Origin: Leptodontidium sp. MPI-SDFR-AT-0119
Taxonomy: Eukaryota > Ascomycota > Leotiomycetes > Helotiales > Leptodontidiaceae
DNA length: 64,000 bases
Direction of reading: 5' to 3'
Assembly (NCBI GenBank): GCA_020726505.1
Contig: JAHLEZ010000011.1
Location: 1,798,001 to 1,862,000 of the forward strand
Below, one piece after another: positions 54,293-63,225 of the stretch. The notes below the pieces were generated by a model, which worked only from the letters and a program-made list of their open reading frames with translations, made no database searches and had not been told where the DNA came from. The position numbers and the translations under genes were made by a program. Positions within the stretch are counted from its first letter, which is position 1; each line of letters starts with the position of its first letter.

Positions 54293-55351
54293 ATGTCAAT
54301 ACCAATAGCAGTAGCTGTCGATTACAAGGGGCGAGACACGCCCACCGACGGACCCGTTGCGACCTTGGTCAGGAAGGATGACCCTACTATCGGACGCAGC
54401 GTAACTCTTCGCTGCATCGGCGACTGGGGGCATGCCAATTTCCATCGCGTGATGGCTTTCATCACGCAAGAGTTGACAGAGCGTTGCGGGCCAACAAGCA
54501 GGACCTGCATCTGGAGCGTCGCTGGTGGCGGCCTCGAAATCACGGACTCCATAGCTTCGGGATTCGCTGAAATCGCCATCAACACGCCCGTCGAGCTGCT
54601 CCGGGGCGCCTTGACGGGATCGGGTCTTTGGAGCTCACGTGCACCGGCACCATACTTGAGGGGACTGGCAACGATCCCCCAGAACGATCGTATGATGCTG
54701 GCCCTGGACCCGTCACTCGGGTGCAAGAGCTTTGAAGATCTTCGAACCAAGAAACCGAAGCTCAAGATTATCCTAGGGCCTGATCATGACAGTCCTATTG
54801 GCTTCGTCTGCCACCGTTATCTTGAGGCACACGGAGTCTCCATTAGTGACATCAAGTCCTGGGGCGGCGAGGTTGTCTATGCGAACAGGCCAGAAGAGTG
54901 TCTTGTGCCATGCCAGGATCCAAAGCTTGGATTCAATGCTGTGATCAACGAAGCTTTGATGACAGACTGGTGGGCGCAGTTGATCGACGGTCCTCGAGCT
55001 TTTGTTCCTCTACCTGCTGAGCCGCAAGCATTGAAGCTCATCGAAAAGGCCACTGGCCTACCTGCGTCAACCATCCCTGCTGGCTACTGGAAGAATTTGA
55101 CCGAGGAAATCCCAGCCCTTAGTTTCGTGGACTTTATCTTGATGTGTCGGGAGGACCTGCCTGAGGATGTGGCTTACCTCATTACTTGGATTATGGTGAT
55201 GAAGAAAGCAAAACTCGAAGTGAATTTCCACGGCTTTCCTCGGGACAAGGCCCCAATCAGTTGGCCTTTAGATCCCAGAGAGATGGCCAAGACAGTTTTT
55301 CCTTTGCATCCCGGTGCTGAGAGGTTCTACCGTGAACATGGATATTTATGA
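54293..55351 (+). CDS. TAXI/NMT1-type solute-binding-fold protein, intracellular
   Basis: Single exon, 352 residues, start MSIPIAVAVDYKGRD. An open frame continues upstream to 54227 but is of low quality. The core matches the TAXI family of TRAP-transporter solute receptors: CIGDWGHANFHRVMAFITQEL, WSVAGGGLEITDSIASGFAEIAI near residues 70-100, then ATIPQNDRMMLALD, and a second lobe with VVYANRPEECL and WWAQLIDGPRAFVPLP. Bacterial members have a signal peptide and act in the periplasm. None is seen here. It could be an enzyme of the same fold, as the 4,5-dihydroxyphthalate decarboxylase family is, or a binding protein for an aromatic acid. Family placement is from recalled motifs. Confidence 0.75.
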   Translation: MSIPIAVAVDYKGRDTPTDGPVATLVRKDDPTIGRSVTLRCIGDWGHANFHRVMAFITQELTERCGPTSRTCIWSVAGGGLEITDSIASGFAEIAINTPVELLRGALTGSGLWSSRAPAPYLRGLATIPQNDRMMLALDPSLGCKSFEDLRTKKPKLKIILGPDHDSPIGFVCHRYLEAHGVSISDIKSWGGEVVYANRPEECLVPCQDPKLGFNAVINEALMTDWWAQLIDGPRAFVPLPAEPQALKLIEKATGLPASTIPAGYWKNLTEEIPALSFVDFILMCREDLPEDVAYLITWIMVMKKAKLEVNFHGFPRDKAPISWPLDPREMAKTVFPLHPGAERFYREHGYL

Positions 55352-55560
55352 ATGGAGGGAGCACTTGAGAGCTAAATCAGGAGTGCGGGCTCGCTTCAGT
55401 CAACAACCACTTCGTGGTTGATTTGTTATTTGAAATGACAGTTTTTGATTGTCCTTGCCAAACACTCTTCAACATTGTTTAAAACGTGAATCAAATCTTC
55501 CAGTTTATAGGATATGGATTCTTGTTCCCTTTAAGAGTGTAATGGTAAAAGAAATCCAAT

Positions 55561-56166
55561 TCACAATTCTAATATGGTAGGTCTTGATCGCACTACTTTC
55601 GAGAGGCGAGCTGCAAAACTACATTTTGGGAAGGACCACAACATATTCTTGTTGTCAAAGCCTACTATTAACTGTGTACTGCTTCGTGCGATAGCACACC
55701 AATCAGATGGTCCAGGTCTATAACTCAAAATTAGGATCTCTCTTGTGCTCAACGGACCCTGTGGTGTAGAGGTCGACATCAAGTAAATCATCGCATGACA
55801 AGACCTCGAGAGCGACCACGCTGGACTAAAATGGTCAAGAACAGAAAAGGTTTGACGGAAACTTGAAGCTCCACAGCCTGTAGTGGTCAAATGTAGTTTA
55901 ACCGAGAACGGCAGATATAGGATACTGCCACCAGATCCTCCTGCCAAAGGCTTTTGTCCGCCTGACTGCCTCTGATTTACTGATTGTAGGTGGACAGACG
56001 GTGGGGCAAACAAGGTGGCGGGTTGATATGGGGTCATCGTATGGGGTATTCTCAGTGTCCGGGGCGGAAAGGGGATCAAGTCTTGTGGGGGCTCCCCTTC
56101 CGAGATTTTCTCATGTGGAGCTGTGGTACTGTAATCCACCCTCTTCTCCTCTTCTTGGACTGTCAC
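55561..56166 (-). CDS. Uncertain open frame
   Basis: A 201-codon frame with a reasonable start (MTVQEEEKRVDYSTT), but composition is Ser/Pro/Thr-rich and blocks are not protein-like for any family I know. It fills part of a 1.1-kb gap before the P450 gene. It may be a chance frame. Confidence 0.2.
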   Translation of the reverse strand: MTVQEEEKRVDYSTTAPHEKISEGEPPQDLIPFPPRTLRIPHTMTPYQPATLFAPPSVHLQSVNQRQSGGQKPLAGGSGGSILYLPFSVKLHLTTTGCGASSFRQTFSVLDHFSPAWSLSRSCHAMIYLMSTSTPQGPLSTREILILSYRPGPSDWCAIARSSTQLIVGFDNKNMLWSFPKCSFAARLSKVVRSRPTILEL

Positions 56167-56456
56167 AGACCTCTCGTGAAGAGCTATGGCATGGGGATAC
56201 TGAGTCCCAAATTCCGTTCCGATGGTCTCAGCCTTCTCACAACCGCTTCTTCACGCTATGGAGATGATTACAGTAGGTGGCACTACCCCACTTATATCCA
56301 CACAGCCGTCGAGTACACAAGTAGGATTGTACTCTGCAATATATGATGCAGTGGGATTAAAAAGTATGCGACACGCTTATTGTCAAAAGGAGTCCGCACT
56401 CTATTCAGTCTTCCACTCAGCGTTTCGTGTACCATCAATTCAATCTATTGATCAAA

Positions 56457-58028
56457 ATGCCCCCCTCACTCTCAGATGCCCAACCGCTGACCGAATTGGC
56501 CGTTGTTCTCAAAATACTTGCAGCGTCGTTTGGAGTCTACTTGGTCGGCGTTGCAATCTACAACCGCTACTTCCACCCATTGAAGGATTTCCCGGGGCCG
56601 TTTTGGGCATCTATCACGTCTCTCTGGTATTATCGATCAATCATTACCATCAGACATGATGATTATCAGCTTGAAATACATCGAAAGTATGGCCCAATGG
56701 TCAGGCTTGCGCCAGGTCATATTCAGATTGCAGATCCTACCGCAATCGACACAATTTACGGTGCCAAACAAAATTTCCTGAAGTCGCACTTTTACTTGCC
56801 ATTCGACGCGAAGATCTCCCCAACACCAGACAACTTTGTCATCAGAGATGACAAGGCTCATACGGAACGTCGAAGGGCGGTGGCGCACATCTACACTCAA
56901 GGGGCTGTGCTGGAGTACGAACCATGTGTAGACAGGGTGATAGACATCTTTGAGGACCGAATGGAGCAATTTGCCGACTCTGGAGAAGTTGTCGACATAT
57001 CCACCTGGTTTCGAAAGTACACATTTGATGTCATCGGTGAAATGTTCTACGGCAAGGAGGGTGGATTCGGATTTATTCGTGACAATATTGACGTCAACAA
57101 CTGGTGCCGGTTATTGGAGGTGGTTGTCAGACCGATGACGGCGATTGCCTACGTCCCTTATGGCCTCCAAAGTGTGTTCCTGTTGAGCCAGCTTGTCTCT
57201 GCTGAAACGCGAGCCGGGGTTCTGGGCTTCTTCACTGTCGTTCAACAAGCAAATTCCACCTTGAAGCAACGATTGGATGACATGGCTGCAAAGAGGCCCA
57301 TCAGCCTCACTGACGGACTCAGCAAATTGATCAATGTTGCAAATGAGAAAGACAAAAAGTCTAGATTTGGCATGCAGGACGTGGCTGCTGAAATCTTCGC
57401 CATTATCTTTGCCGGAGCGGACACGACTTCCACAGCACTCACCGCGATCTTTTATTTTCTCCACAAACATCCGGAGACACTTGTCAAGCTTCGAGAAGAG
57501 ATCGACACAGCATTTGCCGAAGGAAAGGTCACCTACCCAGTACGCTTCAATGACGCCAACAAGCTACCATATTTACGTGCGGTGGTGAGCGAGGCTGCAA
57601 GGCTTCATCCCTCGCTCGGCCTAAGCCTCCCACGTCTCGTGCCCCCTGGCGGAGCCGATATCTGTGGCAAGTTTATCCCTGGTGGGTATGAAGTGGCCAT
57701 GAATCCAGCCGTGATACAGATGGATCACACAATCTTTGGAGACGACGCGGATCAGTTCGTCCCCGAACGCTGGATTCGTGACGGAGAACGGGCGGCGGCG
57801 AACATGGAAAGACACTTCTTGCAGTTCGGATACGGCAAGAGGATCTGCATCGGGAAAAACATAGCCAACACTGAGATGTACAAGCTGCTGCCATCGATTT
57901 TGTACAAGTATGACTTCGAATTGACCGGAAACAAGACGTGGACCGTCCGACGAGAGTGGTTCCAGCAACAGAAGAATGTCAATATCATAGTGAGCAGGAG
58001 AGAGACAGGAATGGCGAAGAAGGAATAG
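56457..58028 (+). CDS. Cytochrome P450 monooxygenase
   Basis: Single exon, 523 residues from MPPSLSDAQP. An upstream in-frame ATG at 56427 is less likely. The N-terminal membrane anchor is VVLKILAASFGVYLVGVAIY, followed by a proline hinge (HPLKDFPGPF). The I-helix oxygen-activation motif is FAGADTTSTAL, the ExxR K-helix motif is EAARLHPS, the PERF-like region is FVPERWIRDG, and the heme-binding loop FGYGKRICIG carries the ligand Cys. Microsomal P450s of this type resemble pisatin-demethylase-like (CYP57-related) fungal enzymes, an inference from the N-terminal and heme-loop style. The lack of introns is unusual for this window's catabolic genes. It may hydroxylate or O-demethylate an aromatic substrate. 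Confidence 0.93.
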   Translation: MPPSLSDAQPLTELAVVLKILAASFGVYLVGVAIYNRYFHPLKDFPGPFWASITSLWYYRSIITIRHDDYQLEIHRKYGPMVRLAPGHIQIADPTAIDTIYGAKQNFLKSHFYLPFDAKISPTPDNFVIRDDKAHTERRRAVAHIYTQGAVLEYEPCVDRVIDIFEDRMEQFADSGEVVDISTWFRKYTFDVIGEMFYGKEGGFGFIRDNIDVNNWCRLLEVVVRPMTAIAYVPYGLQSVFLLSQLVSAETRAGVLGFFTVVQQANSTLKQRLDDMAAKRPISLTDGLSKLINVANEKDKKSRFGMQDVAAEIFAIIFAGADTTSTALTAIFYFLHKHPETLVKLREEIDTAFAEGKVTYPVRFNDANKLPYLRAVVSEAARLHPSLGLSLPRLVPPGGADICGKFIPGGYEVAMNPAVIQMDHTIFGDDADQFVPERWIRDGERAAANMERHFLQFGYGKRICIGKNIANTEMYKLLPSILYKYDFELTGNKTWTVRREWFQQQKNVNIIVSRRETGMAKKE

Positions 58029-58290
58029 GAGGATGGAAAAGCTCGATACTAAATACTAGAAGAATGGCAGAAGAGCTACACGCAGCTCCTCGTTGTACTA
58101 ACTGAGAAGAGTTATTTCCTATCAATGAAACTTATCTATGATATCCCCATCTCCAGACTTTTCAAACTTATCAAAGCGTGAATACGAATCATTGACAGAT
58201 ACTCTCCTCATGCTCGGGAACCAGATACCTACATTGTCTGGTCTCAATAATGTGGAGTCTATTTGAAAGCTGAAGCGCTGATAAATTCAT

Positions 58291-58983
58291 CTACTCCAAA
58301 TTTGCTGCCACGGTTCCTCCTTCTCCTCTGCTCTCCATACTGCCAAGTCCCCCCAAGTCAGCTACCCAGTGTGGTGCTTTGTTGTTCGCTTCCCCAATGT
58401 CCAGTGCAACCAGGAAACGGCTAACCATATTATAGCCTGCGATGGTAGTCGTAAGCTCAACGATTTGTTGTTGGGTAAACCCTGCTTCCTTGACCCCATC
58501 GAACACGTCCTGAGGGACCGTGACGTGCCTTGTCATCGCGTCGGCGTACTTCAGAGTCGCCCATTGCCGGTCGTCGAGGGCCCCTTGGGAAGTTGGATAG
58601 GCTTGCTTGACGACAGAGAATTTTGCTTCGTCGAAATTCTCGCATCGGAGAAGAATGAGGCTGTGGATATTCCATTCGTACCAGGCGCGGTTGATCAAGC
58701 CAGTGCGACATATCGCAAGCTCACGAATATCGTCAGGGAGCGAACTCCTACGACGGATCGCGCCGAAGAGGGAGTGCCAACCTTCGGAGGTGAGAAAGCA
58801 AGCCATGGGGGTAATGAAGGGGGACAGTTGAGGCCTACCTTCAGCGACTTGAGGAGCATGTAGTAAGACCAGATCGACAGGAAGCAACCCCAGTTCAGCT
58901 CGAGACTCCTGTACCTTCGCTAGGATTCGCTGGTCCTCGACAGAATGGAGTTTCGGTGGATCTTGTGTATACTCGAGCCGCAT
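58291..58983 (-). CDS. Carboxymuconolactone-decarboxylase-family (AhpD-fold) protein
   Basis: Exons 58983-58839 and 58781-58291 give 211 residues. The 57-nt intron is a multiple of three and stop-free. Splicing it joins LLHAPQVAEG to WHSLFGAIRRRSSLPDDIRELAICRTG, which is the conserved family core. YEWNIHSLILL follows, with Asn where many homologues have His. There is no CxxC pair, so it is of the gamma-carboxymuconolactone-decarboxylase type rather than the peroxidase AhpD. The fold decarboxylates or hydrolyses lactones from ring cleavage. The exact substrate is unknown. The upstream leucine-codon frame (to 59004) was not used because it lacks an ATG. Confidence 0.87.
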   Translation of the reverse strand: MRLEYTQDPPKLHSVEDQRILAKVQESRAELGLLPVDLVLLHAPQVAEGRPQLSPFITPMACFLTSEGWHSLFGAIRRRSSLPDDIRELAICRTGLINRAWYEWNIHSLILLRCENFDEAKFSVVKQAYPTSQGALDDRQWATLKYADAMTRHVTVPQDVFDGVKEAGFTQQQIVELTTTIAGYNMVSRFLVALDIGEANNKAPHWVADLGGLGSMESRGEGGTVAANLE

Positions 58984-59513
58984 GGTTGAGGATGCTTGCT
59001 TCAATAAGACAGGTTGATTTCGTGGAAGGTAAACTCCTTGAATATTGTCTCATGCACAAACCATGTATCGAAAAGGAGTTTTCCAAAATGCAACGAGAAA
59101 CAACCTTCATCTCAACCTCTTTTTGCTGTGGCACTTGCATGTACTGCAATCGACCGAAGCCGGCACTGGCGGTGTACTGAATGCCGGCCAAAAGCCTACC
59201 ATCAAGGAACCCTTGGAATTGTTAATGCAGCTGAACGGAATGGCACAGACACTTGGTCATAGAGTCTCTGATGGTATGCAAAAGGTTGCTGTGGGGTAGA
59301 ATGGTAGTGTCGCGGCCATTGGTGGGGTGCATGAATGTCGTACCTGGGAGTACTTGGTGGAACTGCTCAACCCGTCATCAAACCCATGAAAACACTGCCA
59401 TATTTGTGCTTTCATCATCTCCAAATCCTTGAGAGAGTTGTCGCTGATTCATTGAGGCTCCATTTCATGCACTGACATCTACCTCCAGCCGAACAAAACA
59501 CGCCGCGTCCACG
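58984..59513. promoter_or_regulatory. Divergent intergenic region (CMD-like / decarboxylase-like)
   Basis: 530 bp between start codons on opposite strands. It presumably carries both promoters. No distinct element is recognised. Confidence 0.45.
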
Positions 59514-60618
59514 ATGGTGCTAAAGTTAGTATTTGCTTGTTGGGACTATGATCGCACAAAGGCAATTGAGGATGGAAGGGTCCGTGTAGAAGGGATTGAC
59601 CTGACATTCATAAATTATCGTGTGGAAGAGACGTAAGATACTTGATGAAGATCACATCCATCTGTGCTAACTAGTTTTGACGTAGCTTCTTTCGCCAGCT
59701 GCGCTTTCAGGAATTCGACATTTCGGAACTCTCCTTGTCCTCGTATGTCATGACTTTGAACGAGGAGATCCCAAAATTCATAGCCCTCCCTGTGTTCCCG
59801 TCGCGTTTCTTTCGGCACCAGTCTATTTACATCAACCTAAATGCAAATATCAAGAAGCCTCAAGATCTAAAGGGGAGAAAGATCGGCATCCCAGAGTACC
59901 AAAGTAGGTTTCCCTCCTGTGCTTTATCACCAGTCAATAACGGCATTTCCTGCTAGTGACCGCGGCAGTCTGGCAAAGAGGCATTATGGAAGAAGAGTAT
60001 GGTGTGCCGATCGAAAGCGTCGAGTTCTTTACCGGAGCGATCGAGCCGACAGAAAATGAGAGGCTCAGCAAGATTCCACATGTACTACCTCCCGGAATCA
60101 AAGTTACCCCTATTCGGAAGGGGCAAAATCTAAGCCAGATGCTAGCTGAAGGAGAGATCGATGCCATCTTTAGCGCCACGAAGCCCTCGTCCATGAACAC
60201 CTCAACTAACGTTGGGTATCTGTTTCCAAACTTCAAGGAGGTTGAAGCTGATTACTATCAACGGTCCAAAATATTCCCGATTATGCATGTCGTTGTGCTA
60301 AAGCGATCTGTTTATGATACTAATCCGTGGGTTGCGAAAGCGCTAACGAAGGCCTTTGCGAAATCATTAGAGATGGCTTATGAGCCCCTCGAAGAGCGTG
60401 CTGCTTTGAGATACATGTTACCCTGGCTGGAGAGTCATGTCGAGGAAACGAAGGGGCTTATGGGTGGGGATGCAAGGTGGTGGAAAGACGGGTTTGAGGT
60501 GAACAAACACGTGTTAGATAAATTCCTCCACTACCATTTTCGTCAGGGCCTTTCGAATAGGAGGTTTGAGCCAAAGGAACTCTTTGCACCAAGTACACTG
60601 GAAAACTTTGTCGTGTGA
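59514..60618 (+). CDS. 4,5-dihydroxyphthalate-decarboxylase-like protein
   Basis: Exons 59514-59632, 59686-59903 and 59957-60618 give 332 residues. Both introns are 53 nt with GT-AG borders and give EYQ-MTAAVWQRGIMEEEYG in phase. The typical N-terminus LVFACWDYDRTKAIEDGRV is followed by GIDLTFINYR, FDISELSLSSYV, and PVFPSRFFRHQSIYINLN. The second lobe has ATKPSSMNTS, FPIMHVVVLKRSVY and WVAKALTKAFAKS. Bacterial Pht5 converts 4,5-dihydroxyphthalate to protocatechuate. It has the periplasmic-binding-protein fold but is cytosolic. No signal peptide is visible here either. Many fungal members are annotated this way without biochemical proof. Confidence 0.87.
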
Positions 60619-61769
60619 AGATTGAGATATGGAAGGGGCTGAAATCGACAATTCGGCGAGGGAATCAAGACTATGATAAATTCGATTTTTGTTACGAGAA
60701 GTGATCAGAATCGCGTAGCTTTGACCAGGGCGAGTAGAAGGGGGAGCGAACTCTAGAAGTTTTGACTATAACAATTTCCCACCTACCATTGTACATTGAT
60801 AAACACAGCTCATTTGAATTCCCCCCATTTTCAGACCAAGTCGAATAGGATGACCACAGTTATTGACTTGGTATCGTCCTGAGGCAGCTTTGCAGACCCT
60901 CCTGCGCCGTGATGTACGTGCCAAAAGTATTTATTTTACTTTTAAGTCGGCGGAAACGGATTCTCAGAAATCTAAACCATGTTGTTTGCCAGAGTCAGAC
61001 CATTGCCACACTATGAACCAGCTGCATACAGCCTTCTCAAGAGGTAGTTGACATCAAATATTTCAGCCTAGAAAGAGAACGGGGGTGCTCCGAGGATGAA
61101 GGCCCTTGAGTAAATGTCAAGACAAAGGGAAGGCCAGGGTACACATATTTCGCCCTGAGTCTGTTATCCGCCTCAATTTGCAGCCTTAGATTGTGTCTAC
61201 GTCCAATGATTGTACTCATTTGAGTTAGAAAGCAGATCAGCAGATGATAGATGGAACCCAAGCAAGTCAAAGCTAGAGCAATTAAGTTTACAGTTGAATG
61301 AAGCTTGGCTTAGCTATGTTTGAAAATAAATGTGAGAACAGACCAAAAAAAGCCACGTACTACAACCACTTTTTCGGAATCTGCTGAGTTGAAATGCGGG
61401 TGGGGGCAGTAAACAAGCAAGCAGGTTGGGTAAGCGAGCGAGTGGTGGGGTACAAGAAAAGCCTACTCCCCGCCATTAGCGGCGGGGTATAAGTAGGGGC
61501 GGGAGTGTAGAAGGTCAAGTGTAGACGCGTTATGTAGTGAGGTTTTCACAACATGACTCGACGAGACACCTAAAGCCGAGCGCCGAATGACGAGTTTATG
61601 CGGGTTATGAAAGCCATATCCACAACTGGGCCAGCTTGACATTAGCAGCCACACACCTAGGTACCAGCGGTGCAATAAGATCACACGTCCATCTTCGCTT
61701 CCTCCTCTGTTGCTCTCCATATCCCCTCACAAGAATAACAACCGCAGTCCTCTATCAACACATCAAACA
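60619..61769. other. Intergenic region
   Basis: 1.15 kb upstream of the dienelactone hydrolase gene on the same strand. Only short unconvincing frames. It presumably contains the hydrolase promoter near its right end. Confidence 0.4.
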
Positions 61770-62717
61770 ATGCCATCCAATGTTCTAGGAAGCTGCTGTT
61801 ATCAAGGCGTCAAGCACGAGGGCCAGCCACGTGGACGAATTGAAAACATAGGCGAAACTGAAATTTACATCAGTGAGCCAACATCCTCAGCATCAAATGG
61901 CTATGGGATCTTATAGTAAGCAAAACCACCCCGAGTTGCCATTACTTTGCGGCTGACCAAATCCTAGTCTGACTGATATCATCGGACACAAATTCGTGAA
62001 CGCTCAACTGCTCGCCGATCAGTACGCTGAAAATGGGTAAATTTCATGCTCCGCCTTACCAGCTGGCCATTCTCGCTGAATAGCTTGCCACAGATATGTC
62101 GTGGTGGTTCCTGATCTTTTTCATGGGGATCCAGTGCCTTTCAATAGCGACATGGCTACTTTCAGCATCCCAACCTGGATGCAAGGGGCTTATGGAGCAA
62201 AGAAAGTCCCTCACACTCCGCCAAATGTGGATCCCATCGTGCAGGCCGGTCTTGACACCCTCCGGCAGAAGCACAATTGCAAGGTAAAGCCTCAAAAGTC
62301 AGGATGAATTATCTGAGATACTGATCGCTAGAGCAGAAGATAGCGTTGGTAGGATATTGTTTTGGTGCCAAGTATGCGGTTCGCTTCCTTGGCTCTGGTC
62401 AAGTCGATGTTGGTTTCATTGGACACCCGGCAATGGTCGAGAAGAAGGAACTAGAAGGGGTCAAGCGCCCTTTGGCTCTGGCTGCGGCCGAAACGGATGA
62501 CATATTTCCCGCCAATATGCGGCACGATTTCGAAGAGACTCTCAGGAAGCTGGAGGGGGTCCCTTACCAGATTAACCTCTACTCAGGTGTTACTCATGGA
62601 TTCGGGGTTAGGTGTGATCCCAAGGTAAGGGCGCAGAGATTTGCGAAGGAGTCTGCCTTTTTCCAAGCCCTGCAGTGGTTCGAGGAGCATCTCCGGGATA
62701 AAGTCAATAGCTCCTAG
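61770..62717 (+). CDS. Dienelactone hydrolase family protein
   Basis: Four exons: 61770-61915, 61968-62036, 62094-62283, 62337-62717, giving 261 residues. Splicing yields YGILYLTDIIGHKF, then AENGYVVVVPDLFHGD, then CKKIALVGYCFGAKYA. The catalytic Cys sits in GYCFGA, the Asp in AETDDIFPANM and the His in GVTHGFG, the Cys-Asp-His triad of dienelactone hydrolases. The start MPSNVLGSCCYQGVKHEG is typical of fungal members. The enzyme hydrolyses dienelactone (from muconate or hydroxymuconate cyclisation) to maleylacetate in ortho-cleavage pathways. Adjacent intradiol dioxygenase and CMD-like genes support such a role. The fold is also used by unrelated hydrolases, so specificity is inferred. Confidence 0.92.
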
Positions 62718-63225
62718 ATACCAATAGTCACCTACTTGCTTCCTAACATGAGAATACGTTGAGATTTAAATTCACAGAATTACTGTGCTACTGTCACAAG
62801 GGTCATGGAGCGTTCACAAGTGGTATTGAAAATAATGACTGAATTTTCACGTTCGCGGTAAAAACCCTCGCTTACGAGTAAACACCACCAGTACCTTTTG
62901 TCATGTAAGGTGACGCAAACTCTTGTGCGGCTCCGCGAGCTCCTAATATGACCAAGTACCACGTGTGGTGATGAATTGGTTAATCCTTGGTAAAAATGAA
63001 AATCATCGATAGACAATGACGGGATGCCGCCCTAAAACTAAATTTTCCGTTGCTAAAGTAAAGGAAAGTTACAAATTTATTTTGTGATCTCACTGATTAG
63101 AGATGTACCATTGCCTTACAACAGCTTAGGAAACGCATGTTACCAGTTACAAACTGTGGGAAATTTTATAGTAACAATATTTCATGATCCAAATACGTAG
63201 TTGAGATAGTGTGAAAACCAACTAA
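62718..63225. other. Convergent intergenic region
   Basis: 508 bp between the 3' ends of the hydrolase and dioxygenase genes. Nothing recognised. Confidence 0.4.
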
